From assembly GCA_002256685.1 (NCBI GenBank), contig NQJH01000158.1:4129-9937 (forward strand): a stretch of DNA of 5,809 bases. Reading direction: 5' to 3'. The translations under genes were made by a program, and so were the position numbers. The notes under the pieces were generated by a model. The model searched no databases. It was not told the origin of the DNA and worked only from the letters and a program-made list of their open reading frames with translations. Below are positions 1 to 5,809 of the stretch, in pieces. This stretch comes from Methylococcaceae bacterium NSP1-2. Its GTDB lineage: Bacteria; Pseudomonadota; Gammaproteobacteria; Methylococcales; Methylomonadaceae. How positions within the stretch are numbered: position 1 is the stretch's first letter; every line of letters begins with the position of its first letter.

Positions 1-1809
1 CAAGTCGCTTCGGGTCGTTTTGGTGTGACCACTGAATACTTGGTGAATGCCGATGATATTCAAATTAAAATCAGCCAAGGTGCAAAACCCGGTGAAGGCG
101 GACAATTACCCGGTCATAAAGTCGATGCGGTGATTGCTAAAGTGCGCCACTCTACGCAAGGCGTGGGTTTAATTTCACCACCGCCGCATCATGATATTTA
201 TTCGATTGAAGATTTAGCCCAGCTAATTCACGATTTGAAAAATGTTAATTCAGCGGCGCGTATCAGTGTGAAACTGGTTTCAGAAGTGGGTGTTGGTACA
301 GTTGCAGCAGGTGTTGCGAAAGCCCATGCTGATCATGTCACTATTTCAGGTTATGACGGTGGCACGGGTGCAAGTCCGATGACTTCCATCAAACACGCGG
401 GTTTACCGTGGGAAATTGGTCTGGCTGAAACTCACCAAACGCTGGTGCTGAATAAACTACGCGGACGTATTGCCGTGCAGGTTGATGGCGGTTTGCGTAC
501 AGGTCGTGATGTGATTATCGGCGCGTTATTAGGCGCGGATGAATTTGGTTTTGCGACCGCACCGCTGATTGTGTCAGGCTGTTTAATGATGCGTAAATGC
601 CATTTGAACACCTGCCCAGTCGGTGTTGCTACCCAAGACCCAGAACTGCGTAAACGCTTTACAGGACAACCTGAACACGTCGTGAATTATTTCTTCATGG
701 TGGCAGAAGACGTGCGTCAGTGGATGGCAAAACTAGGTTTCCGTAATCTGAATGAACTGATTGGACGCTCGGATTTATTAGACATGAACCGTGCTATCAA
801 TCATTGGAAAACCGAAGGCTTAGATTTTAGCCGTATTTTTTATAAACCACTGGTTGACGTTAGCACGGCGGTTTATCAAACCGAAAAACAAGATCATGGT
901 TTGGAACATGCGTTGGATCACACGCTGATTGCGCAAGCCAAACCCGCGCTGGACGATGGCAAACCTGTCGAAATTCATACCCCGATTCGTAACGTTAATC
1001 GTACTTTTGGTGCGATGTTATCGGGTGAAGTGGCTAAGCGTTATGGTCATAGAGGACTACCCGATGACACGATTGCGATTCATGCTAAAGGCACAGCAGG
1101 ACAAAGTTTCGGCGCGTTCTTAGCACAAGGCATTAGCATAGAGCTGGAAGGCGAAGGCAATGATTATGTCGGTAAAGGCATGAGCGGTGGTCGTATCGCC
1201 ATTTATCAACCCAAAAACTGCCCTGTTAAACCTGAAGAAAATATTATCGTTGGCAACACTGTGTTATACGGTGCAGTTAGTGGCGAATGTTATTTTAGTG
1301 GTGTGGCAGGTGAACGTTTTGCAGTCCGCAACTCAGGCGCAATCGCTGTCGTTGAAGGCGTAGGCGATCATGGTTGTGAATACATGACGGGCGGTGTCGT
1401 GGTTGTATTAGGCAAAACCGGACGCAATTTTGCGGCGGGTATGTCAGGCGGCGTGGCTTATGTGTTAGATGAAGCAGGCGATTTTGATAAATTGTGTAAT
1501 TTGGCAATGGTTGAACTTGAACCTCTTCTTATAGAAGATGAGATTTTGGAAGCGACTGCACACCAAGGCGGTGATTTGGAAACGCATGGATTAGTGGATA
1601 TTATGACTGATATGACGCGTGATGATGCACGTCGCTTGAAGAAATTGATTCAAAATCACAAACACTATACGGGCAGTCAACGCGCTAAGCATATTTTGGA
1701 CAACTGGCACACCTATTTGCCGCGTTTTGTCAAAGTGATGCCTGTCGATTACCGCGAAGCACTCAAGAAAATTGAGCAAGCACAAGCCTCTGTCTCCGCC
1801 ACTGCGTAA
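1..1809 (+). CDS. gltB: Glutamate synthase (NADPH) large subunit, 3' part
   Basis: This is the C-terminal part of the large (alpha) subunit of glutamate synthase, which makes two glutamates from glutamine and 2-oxoglutarate in ammonia assimilation, in the cytoplasm. The frame is open from base 1, where the codons read QVASGRFGV, a conserved GltB stretch. The GTG at 25 is therefore internal and the gene continues left of the window; 602 codons are visible out of about 1,500 usual for the family. In window numbering, the FMN/2-oxoglutarate synthase domain covers about residues 1-260, with the loop KPGEGGQLPGHK (29-40) and GYDGGTGASP. The 3Fe-4S cysteines are C194, C200 and C205 in a C-x5-C-x4-C pattern ending in CHLNTCPVGVATQ. 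The C-terminal glycine-rich beta-helix (GXGXG) domain covers about residues 320-560, with NDYVGKGMSGG and GCEYMTGG. The N-terminal glutaminase domain is outside the window. gltD follows after 26 bases with its own ribosome binding site, so the two are surely one operon. No frameshift or missing key residue is seen. Confidence 0.97.
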   Translation, partial: QVASGRFGVTTEYLVNADDIQIKISQGAKPGEGGQLPGHKVDAVIAKVRHSTQGVGLISPPPHHDIYSIEDLAQLIHDLKNVNSAARISVKLVSEVGVGTVAAGVAKAHADHVTISGYDGGTGASPMTSIKHAGLPWEIGLAETHQTLVLNKLRGRIAVQVDGGLRTGRDVIIGALLGADEFGFATAPLIVSGCLMMRKCHLNTCPVGVATQDPELRKRFTGQPEHVVNYFFMVAEDVRQWMAKLGFRNLNELIGRSDLLDMNRAINHWKTEGLDFSRIFYKPLVDVSTAVYQTEKQDHGLEHALDHTLIAQAKPALDDGKPVEIHTPIRNVNRTFGAMLSGEVAKRYGHRGLPDDTIAIHAKGTAGQSFGAFLAQGISIELEGEGNDYVGKGMSGGRIAIYQPKNCPVKPEENIIVGNTVLYGAVSGECYFSGVAGERFAVRNSGAIAVVEGVGDHGCEYMTGGVVVVLGKTGRNFAAGMSGGVAYVLDEAGDFDKLCNLAMVELEPLLIEDEILEATAHQGGDLETHGLVDIMTDMTRDDARRLKKLIQNHKHYTGSQRAKHILDNWHTYLPRFVKVMPVDYREALKKIEQAQASVSATA

Positions 1810-1820
1810 ACGTATTAAAA

Positions 1821-1827
1821 AAGAAGG
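1821..1827 (+). promoter_or_regulatory. Ribosome binding site of gltD
   Basis: AAGAAGG lies 8 bases before the ATG at 1836, in the short gap after the gltB stop. It supports this start, as does the N-terminus MGKPTGFME, which is typical of GltD. The same heptamer precedes mch. Confidence 0.75.
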
Positions 1828-1835
1828 TATCAACA

Positions 1836-3278
1836 ATGGGTAAACCAACTGGGTTTATGGAACTACCACGCACTGAGCGTAGCTATGCACCTGCTCAAGA
1901 GCGTATTAAACATTATCGTGAATTTATACTGACCCCTAGCGATGACGAAGTCGCAAAACAAGGGGCAAGATGTATGGATTGCGGCATTCCTTTTTGTCAT
2001 CAAGGTTGTCCGATTAACAATATTATTCCTGAATGGAATGATGAAGTGTATCGCCAAGACTGGAAGCAAGCATTAGAGGTACTGCATAGCACCAACAATT
2101 TCCCTGAATTTACAGGCAGAATTTGCCCTGCACCTTGTGAAGCCGCGTGTACGCTGAATTTGCAAGACACGCCTGTGACCATTAAATCCATCGAATGCGC
2201 CATTATTGATAAAGCGTGGGCGATGGGTTGGGTAAAACCGCAAATTGCACAGCGACGTTCTGGAAAACGCGTTGCGGTTATCGGTTCAGGTCCTGCGGGT
2301 TTAGCGGCGGCGCAACAATTGGCACGCGCTGGACATGAAGTCGTGGTTTATGAAAAGAATGATCGTATCGGCGGTTTAATGCGTTACGGCATTCCTGATT
2401 TTAAAATGGAAAAGTCACACATTGATCTCCGTATTGCCCAAATGCAAGCAGAAGGCGTTCGATTTAGACCGAACAACCATATCGGTAAAGATATTTCTGC
2501 GCAAAAAATACTGGCTGATTATGATGCCGTCGTGTTGGCTGTCGGCGCAGAAAAACCGCGTAATTTAGAAGTCGCAGGGCGTAACGATGTTGAAGGCGTT
2601 TATTTTGCAATGGATTTTTTACGCCAACAAAACAAACGTAACGCGGGTGATGTGATTCCTGACGACATTGCGATTACTGCAACAGGTAAGCGTGTAGTTG
2701 TTATCGGTGGTGGTGATACCGGTTCTGATTGTATCGGTACCTCAATACGTCAAGGCGCGGCTTCAGTGGTTCAGTTAGAAATTTTGCCGCAACCGCCTGA
2801 AAAAGAAAATAAGTTAATGACATGGCCGAACTGGCCCAATAAATTGCGCACCACCTCGTCACACGATGAAGGTATTAAGCAACGTTATTGGAGTGTCAAT
2901 ACCCAAAGCGTCACCGGTAAAGACGGTAAAATCACGCACCTTAATGCAGTCGAAGTCGAATGGACGCAAGAAGGCGGTCAATGGAAAATGAGTAACAAGC
3001 CGAATAGCGAATTTTCGCTGGAAGCGGATATTGTATTTTTAGCGATGGGCTTCACTAATCCGGTACACGAAGGCTTATTAGTTGACTTGGGTGTTGATTT
3101 GGAACGTGGTCACATCAAAGCCAACGACCAACAATATCGTACTTCAGTTGATAAAGTGTTTGCCGCAGGTGATGGACGACGCGGACAATCGCTAGTTGTT
3201 TGGGCAATCCGCGAAGGCAGACAAGCCGCGCGTGCGGTGGATGAATACTTAATGGGTAGTTCAGAACTACCCAGATAA
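1836..3278 (+). CDS. gltD: Glutamate synthase (NADPH) small subunit
   Basis: This is the beta subunit of glutamate synthase. It takes electrons from NADPH through FAD and passes them via 4Fe-4S clusters to GltB. At 480 aa it is full length (the E. coli protein is about 470). The N-terminal cysteine-rich domain has C46, C49, C54 and C58 (CMDCGIPFCHQGCP) and C97, C101 and C105 (CPAPCEAAC), the expected cluster ligands. The FAD-binding Rossmann motif GSGPAG is at residues 150-155, followed by YEKNDRIGGLMRYGIPDFK. The NADPH-binding motif GGGDTG is at 291-296. The C-terminal FAD motif VFAAGDGRRGQSLVVWAI begins near 441. The start is fixed by a good ribosome binding site and by the family N-terminus. 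It is co-transcribed with gltB. The same fold occurs in the N-terminal part of dihydropyrimidine dehydrogenase and in other GltD-like proteins, but adjacency to gltB makes the assignment secure. The gene appears intact. Confidence 0.98.
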   Translation: MGKPTGFMELPRTERSYAPAQERIKHYREFILTPSDDEVAKQGARCMDCGIPFCHQGCPINNIIPEWNDEVYRQDWKQALEVLHSTNNFPEFTGRICPAPCEAACTLNLQDTPVTIKSIECAIIDKAWAMGWVKPQIAQRRSGKRVAVIGSGPAGLAAAQQLARAGHEVVVYEKNDRIGGLMRYGIPDFKMEKSHIDLRIAQMQAEGVRFRPNNHIGKDISAQKILADYDAVVLAVGAEKPRNLEVAGRNDVEGVYFAMDFLRQQNKRNAGDVIPDDIAITATGKRVVVIGGGDTGSDCIGTSIRQGAASVVQLEILPQPPEKENKLMTWPNWPNKLRTTSSHDEGIKQRYWSVNTQSVTGKDGKITHLNAVEVEWTQEGGQWKMSNKPNSEFSLEADIVFLAMGFTNPVHEGLLVDLGVDLERGHIKANDQQYRTSVDKVFAAGDGRRGQSLVVWAIREGRQAARAVDEYLMGSSELPR

Positions 3279-3287
3279 TGGTTTTAT

Positions 3288-3327
3288 GTCCGACTGAGTG
3301 AAGTTTTTTGACTCCACTCAGTCGGAC
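3288..3327 (+). terminator. Perfect 13-bp hairpin after gltD, possible terminator
   Basis: GTCCGACTGAGTG (3288-3300) and CACTCAGTCGGAC (3315-3327) are perfect reverse complements around a 14-base loop; one further T-A pair (3287/3328) can extend the stem. It starts 9 bases after the gltD stop, which is where an operon terminator or an RNA 3'-end protecting hairpin belongs. It is not canonical: no T-tract follows the stem on either strand, and the only T6 run (3304-3309) is inside the loop. The hairpin is certain at sequence level; termination is inferred from position. Confidence 0.6.
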
Positions 3328-3366
3328 AAATACTGACTACGCCACTTCTAACAAGGTCAAAAACTT
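3301..3366 (+). other. Loop-to-downstream complementarity (possible pseudoknot)
   Basis: The hairpin loop segment AAGTTTTTTGAC (3301-3312) is complementary to GTCAAAAACTT (3356-3366): 11 pairs with one bulged T. If transcribed, the loop of the 13-bp stem could pair with RNA about 30 bases downstream, giving an H-type pseudoknot. It could also be a chance match in AT-rich DNA or the remnant of a second inverted repeat. No function is claimed. Confidence 0.35.
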
Positions 3367-3449
3367 GCTGACTAATTCGGCAACTGACTATCCGCATTTT
3401 AAACTCGCCTTAACCTAGTTATCCTCGTTATGAATACTATGGGCTATCT

Positions 3450-3458
3450 TGATATACT
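3450..3458 (+). promoter_or_regulatory. Candidate extended -10 promoter
   Basis: TGATATACT fits the extended -10 form TGn followed by a TATAAT-like hexamer (TATACT, 3453-3458). It lies 51 bases before the ATG of the pRiA4b-like gene. No good -35 is seen; ATGAAT lies at 17-base spacing but is weak. A promoter is expected here because a hairpin separates this gene from the gltBD operon. Confidence 0.4.
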
Positions 3459-3509
3459 CACCTCTATTCGGTTACGGATGCTTATTAACACAGCATAAGG
3501 CGATAAATT

Positions 3510-4112
3510 ATGGCTACAGAACGACCACCACTCTTTGTTTATTATCTTAAAGTCACGTTAAAAGACTCTAAACCGCCGATATGGCGTGATATTTTAGTGC
3601 CTAGCGACCTTACTTTAGAAGAATTGCATTATGTTATACAAACAGTAATGGGCTGGGGTAACTCCCATTTACACCAATTTATCGCCGGAGAAGTGCTTTA
3701 TACTGATGATATAAACAGTGATAATAGCGATGAATACGGTTTGGATACGCGTGATGAAGACGAACAGGATCGAAACGAAAAAAAATATACCGTCTCGCAA
3801 ATACTGACTAAAGAACAAGCCTGTATTATTTATGAATATGACCTAGGCGATAGTTGGACGCATAAAATCGAGCTGAAAAAAATTCTGCCTGCTGATCCGA
3901 ATGCCCGTCAAGCACGCTGCCTTAGAGGCGAAAAAGCGTGTCCACCAGAGGATTGTGGCGGTATTTGGGGTTATACTGATATGTTGGAAACCCTACGAAA
4001 CGCTAAAAATTCTGACAAAAAGGAAATACTATCGTGGCTCGGTAATGATTTTAACCCTGATTATTTCAATATTGATGAGATCAATGGTCTGCTTAGACAT
4101 TTATCACTTTAG
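3510..4112 (+). CDS. Plasmid pRiA4b ORF-3-like family protein
   Basis: This is a 200-aa protein recognisable as a pRiA4b ORF-3-like (PRiA4_ORF3) domain, a widespread family of unknown molecular function often found on plasmids and near mobile elements. The whole protein is one domain. Residues 10-30 give the N-terminal strand with KPPIWR (21-26), followed by the helix LEELHYVIQTVMGW (36-49). SHLHQF is at 52-57. A very acidic linker spans about 66-90. YDLGDSWTHKIEL is at 110-122. The cysteine signature C137, C144 and C149 lies in ACPPEDCGGIWGY, and DFNPDYFNIDEIN (180-192) closes the domain. All hallmark motifs are present, so the gene looks intact and not decayed. TAAGG (3496-3500) is a fair ribosome binding site 9 bases before the ATG. 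There is no transposase or terminal repeat in view. Its neighbours are metabolic and give no clue to its job; it may be a cargo gene inserted between the glutamate synthase and H4MPT blocks. Confidence 0.9.
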   Translation: MATERPPLFVYYLKVTLKDSKPPIWRDILVPSDLTLEELHYVIQTVMGWGNSHLHQFIAGEVLYTDDINSDNSDEYGLDTRDEDEQDRNEKKYTVSQILTKEQACIIYEYDLGDSWTHKIELKKILPADPNARQARCLRGEKACPPEDCGGIWGYTDMLETLRNAKNSDKKEILSWLGNDFNPDYFNIDEINGLLRHLSL

Positions 4113-4169
4113 ACTTGCACCTTAACACTGAACCCCTACCCTATTCTCATTATTGCCAGCTCAGGACGT

Positions 4170-5039
4170 ATGTTGGCACAAGCGGCAAATAATGCAGGCT
4201 TAAAGCCTTTAGTGATTGATTTGTTTGCTGACCTTGATACGCTAGCTTACGCCACCGACTTTAAACAAGTCCCCGCTTTAACTAAAGAGTATCTAGCCCC
4301 TGCATTAGATTATTTTATTGAGCATCATGCGGTGACAGACGTTATTTATGGCAGTGGTTTTGAACAACATCCTGAAAGTCTGTGTTATCTGGCTAGTCGT
4401 TGCACACTACTAGGCAATTCAGCTGAAACGTTTATCAGACTGCAAAACAAAGCTGATTTTTTTGCGGTACTGAATCGATTAACTATTCCTTATCCAGAAA
4501 CCGCTTTTGTCGCGCCAAATAATGCACAGGATTGGTTGATTAAACCCACACAAGGACAAGGCGGTGTTGGTATTCAACGCTATGATGCTAATCACAAAAT
4601 TGACACAGCGGTATATTGGCAAAAATACCAAGCAGGCTCACAACATTCAGTATTATTTTTAGCGAATGGACAACAGTTACAAGTTATTGGCTTTAATACG
4701 CAATGGACTACCCGCTTAAGTGACCGCGAAGAATTTATATTTTCTGGCATTATTAATCATTGCGATCTAGCCGAGGCAGACAAAACACAAATCATTGACT
4801 GGCTAATAAAACTCGTTCCCGCCTTTAAATTAACTGGCTTAAATTCACTGGATTTTATTCACGCGGATGGCAACAGCATGGTGTTAGAAATTAATCCACG
4901 TCCACCTGCCAGTATGCAGTTATACGATGCCGATTTATTGCGTAGACATATCAACGTAGGTGCGACTTTAGTCGCACATCCACCGCCACAATCAGGTTAT
5001 ACGGGCTATCAAATTGTTTATGCCGAGCAGAATGTGTAA
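4170..5039 (+). CDS. ATP-grasp protein of the H4MPT gene cluster, both ends abnormal
   Basis: This is an ATP-grasp fold protein (289 aa from the ATG at 4170), resembling the ATP-grasp protein found beside mch and other H4MPT genes in methylotrophs. The family forms amide or thioester bonds through acyl phosphates; the substrate here is not known, and a role in H4MPT or related cofactor synthesis is inference from context. Visible motifs from this start are YGSGFEQHP, the ATP-binding lysine in WLIKP (K125) with the glycine loop QGQGGVG (128-134), and the metal-binding EINPRPPAS with E240, N242 and R244. The N-terminus is odd: upstream codons in the same frame (4143-4169) read ILIIASSGR, the expected first beta strand, but no ATG, GTG or TTG precedes it before the TAG at 4110. 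CTG 4128 or ATT 4143 are the only candidates, and no ribosome binding site is seen there. The C-terminus is also odd: the frame stops after YAEQNV, while the expected GQPICSI tail is in another frame (see 5032-5169). It may be a decaying gene or contain sequencing errors. Confidence 0.8.
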   Translation: MLAQAANNAGLKPLVIDLFADLDTLAYATDFKQVPALTKEYLAPALDYFIEHHAVTDVIYGSGFEQHPESLCYLASRCTLLGNSAETFIRLQNKADFFAVLNRLTIPYPETAFVAPNNAQDWLIKPTQGQGGVGIQRYDANHKIDTAVYWQKYQAGSQHSVLFLANGQQLQVIGFNTQWTTRLSDREEFIFSGIINHCDLAEADKTQIIDWLIKLVPAFKLTGLNSLDFIHADGNSMVLEINPRPPASMQLYDADLLRRHINVGATLVAHPPPQSGYTGYQIVYAEQNV

Positions 5040-5080
5040 GACAGGGCAACCGATTTGCAGTATTATTGCCCACCATAACC

Positions 5081-5139
5081 AAGCCCACGCGGTCTTGAAC
5101 GAATTAACCCTTAAACAACATACTATCAAAGAAGGTCTT
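5081..5139 (+). repeat. 59-bp exact direct repeat, copy 1
   Basis: This stretch is identical base for base to 5751-5809. Here it is in its native place: it codes for the ATP-grasp tail in frame with 5032 and carries the mch ribosome binding site. The base just before it differs (C at 5080, A at 5750). Confidence 0.97.
5129..5135 (+). promoter_or_regulatory. Ribosome binding site of mch
   Basis: AAGAAGG lies 11 bases before the ATG at 5147, a slightly long but workable spacing. It sits inside the 59-bp repeat, so a second copy is present at 5799-5805. Confidence 0.6.
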
Positions 5140-5146
5140 TATACTC

Positions 5147-5809
5147 ATGGAACACACACCCAGCGTTAATAAACTCACTCAGCCTTTAGTTCAACATCTA
5201 CTCGATAATGCCGCAAAACTACGCATTGGCGTTGAAGTTTTAGCCAACGGTTGCACCGTCATTGATGCAGGTATCAACGCCATCGGTGGTTTGGAAGCAG
5301 GACGCATTATTGCGGAAATTTGTTTAGGCGGCATGGGAACAGTCTCTATTAGCCACAGCTCTTACACCAACAACTGGCCGTTATCAGTCAACGTCCACAC
5401 AGGCAATCCTGTATTGGGCTGTTTGGGCAGTCAATATGCTGGCTGGAGCTTATCGCATGAAAAATATTACGCACTCGGTTCAGGCCCAGCGCGTGCGATG
5501 GCAACCAAAGTCAAAAATGACGAAGTTGAACCTGTTGAAGAATTATACAAAGAATTAGCTTATCGTGATGCCGCTGACAGCACCGTATTAGTGATTGAAA
5601 ATGACAAATTTCCGCCATTGGAAATTATCGAAAAAGTAGCAACCGCGTGTAATGTGTCGCCTGATAAACTCACCATCATCGTCACCCCCACCAGCAGTTT
5701 AGCAGGTGGTGTACAAGTCGTGGCTAGAGTGTTAGAAGTCGCCATGCACAAAGCCCACGCGGTCTTGAACGAATTAACCCTTAAACAACATACTATCAAA
5801 GAAGGTCTT
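5147..5809 (+). CDS. mch: Methenyl-H4MPT cyclohydrolase, 5' part with chimeric 3' end
   Basis: Mch catalyses the reversible hydrolysis of N5,N10-methenyl-H4MPT to formyl-H4MPT, between the methylene-H4MPT dehydrogenase and formyltransferase/hydrolase steps of formaldehyde oxidation in the cytoplasm. There are 221 codons before the window edge; the family has about 320 residues. Recognisable stretches are NGCTVIDAGINAIGGLEAGR (34-53), CLGGMGTVSI (59-68), the hallmark CLGSQYAGWSLS, ALGSGPARAMA, EELYKELAYRD, and SLAGGVQVVARVLEVAMHKAH ending at residue 204. Up to there it matches bacterial Mch very well. After H204 the family should continue with a GFDL..IVDG.G.APLPPP-like segment. Instead, residues 205-221 (AVLNELTLKQHTIKEGL) are exactly the ATP-grasp tail, encoded by the 59-bp repeat. 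The last 17 codons are thus not native mch sequence. The ATG is supported by the ribosome binding site and N-terminal alignment. The gene is downstream of and overlaps the ATP-grasp tail. Confidence 0.93.
   Translation, partial: MEHTPSVNKLTQPLVQHLLDNAAKLRIGVEVLANGCTVIDAGINAIGGLEAGRIIAEICLGGMGTVSISHSSYTNNWPLSVNVHTGNPVLGCLGSQYAGWSLSHEKYYALGSGPARAMATKVKNDEVEPVEELYKELAYRDAADSTVLVIENDKFPPLEIIEKVATACNVSPDKLTIIVTPTSSLAGGVQVVARVLEVAMHKAHAVLNELTLKQHTIKEGL
5751..5809 (+). repeat. 59-bp exact direct repeat, copy 2, at window end
   Basis: This is a second perfect copy of 5081-5139, offset by 670 bases and running exactly to the last base of the window, so its true right boundary is unknown. It interrupts mch after codon 204 and is read in the mch frame as the same peptide that copy 1 encodes in the ATP-grasp tail frame. 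It begins at AAGCCCACGC, within the codons for KAH of mch and QAH of the tail, so the junction lies at a short word probably common to both genes. Confidence 0.97.

Larger units (their letters stand above)
5032..5169 (+). pseudogene. Detached C-terminal tail of the ATP-grasp gene (frame +1)
   Basis: A 45-codon frame starts with ATG at 5032, overlapping the ATP-grasp stop by 8 bases. It reads MCKTGQPICSIIAHHNQ, continues AHAVLNELTLKQHTIKEGL, then YTHGTHTQR and a TAA. GQPICSIIA followed by a leucine-rich helix is how proteins of this ATP-grasp group usually end, so I take this as their C-terminus shifted by one frame, not a separate gene. The residues usually found between the YAE stretch and this tail, a short tryptophan- and proline-containing segment, are missing, so a small deletion with frame change near 5030-5040 is more likely than a single-base error. 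It has no ribosome binding site of its own. Its end overlaps the mch start by 23 bases, which would couple translation of the two genes if the frame were intact. A genuine small ORF is possible but less likely. Confidence 0.55.

Noticed and set aside
25..27. GTG as a true gltB start
   Set aside because: The frame is open to base 1 and upstream codons encode conserved GltB residues; the large subunit is much longer, so the gene simply continues left of the window.
929..1123. 64-aa + strand ORF inside gltB
   Set aside because: It lies in another frame of a clearly coding gltB region and its translation resembles no family I know; it is a shadow.
1295..1848. Two minus-strand ORFs (1295-1507 and 1591-1848) opposite the gltB end
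   Set aside because: They are antisense shadows of conserved gltB codons, with no recognisable protein features.
1863..2203. Two minus-strand ORFs (1863-2069 and 2000-2203) opposite the gltD start
   Set aside because: They are antisense to the conserved cysteine-rich domain of gltD; the open frames come from its codon composition.
3330..3400. Repeated ACTGACTA-like words as a CRISPR or iteron array
   Set aside because: The words are short and irregularly spaced, with no constant unit or spacer length.
3901..4125. 74-aa + strand ORF overlapping the pRiA4b-like gene
   Set aside because: It is out of frame with conserved motifs (ACPPEDCGG) of the real protein and its translation is not family-like.
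5041..5146. Separate promoter for mch in the ATP-grasp tail
   Set aside because: TTGCAG at 5055-5060 resembles a -35 box, but no matching -10 hexamer sits at suitable spacing; co-transcription with the upstream gene is simpler.
5560..5799. 79-aa minus-strand ORF opposite mch
   Set aside because: It is an antisense shadow of well-conserved mch codons and partly spans the repeat junction.

Overview
The window reads as a bacterial chromosomal fragment, most likely from a methylotrophic or methanotrophic gammaproteobacterium of moderate-to-low GC. The evidence is the pairing of a proteobacterial NADPH-type glutamate synthase operon (gltB-gltD) with genes of tetrahydromethanopterin (H4MPT)-linked C1 metabolism: mch, preceded by the ATP-grasp gene that commonly accompanies the H4MPT genes of methylotrophs. 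The host assignment is inference from protein resemblance; no rRNA or other marker is present.

Layout, all on the + strand. Bases 1-1809 are the 3' part of gltB, open at the left edge. gltD follows after 26 bases (1836-3278). A 231-base intergenic region (3279-3509) holds a perfect 13-bp hairpin, a second complementary segment that matches the hairpin loop, and a plausible extended -10 promoter. Next is a 200-aa pRiA4b ORF-3-like protein (3510-4112). An ATP-grasp gene follows in the same reading frame, separated by a single TAG. It looks damaged or mis-sequenced at both ends: its conserved first beta strand lies upstream of the first ATG, and its conserved C-terminal tail lies in another frame (5032-5169). 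mch starts at 5147, inside that tail, and runs to the window edge.

The most unusual signal is a 59-base exact direct repeat. Bases 5081-5139 (ATP-grasp tail plus the mch ribosome binding site) recur at 5751-5809, which is exactly the end of the window. There they replace the expected continuation of mch after residue 204. The junction falls at a short word that native mch and the tail plausibly share. The right end is therefore either an assembly or amplification chimera or one junction of a 670-bp tandem duplication that truncates mch. Read data can separate the two.

Functionally, GltBD makes glutamate from glutamine and 2-oxoglutarate. Mch interconverts methenyl-H4MPT and formyl-H4MPT during formaldehyde oxidation. 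The ATP-grasp protein is presumably a ligase tied to H4MPT or related cofactor chemistry. The pRiA4b-like gene is of unknown function and looks like an insertion between the two metabolic blocks. I see no convincing new biological system; the points worth following are the mch chimera, the broken ATP-grasp ends and the intergenic RNA structure.
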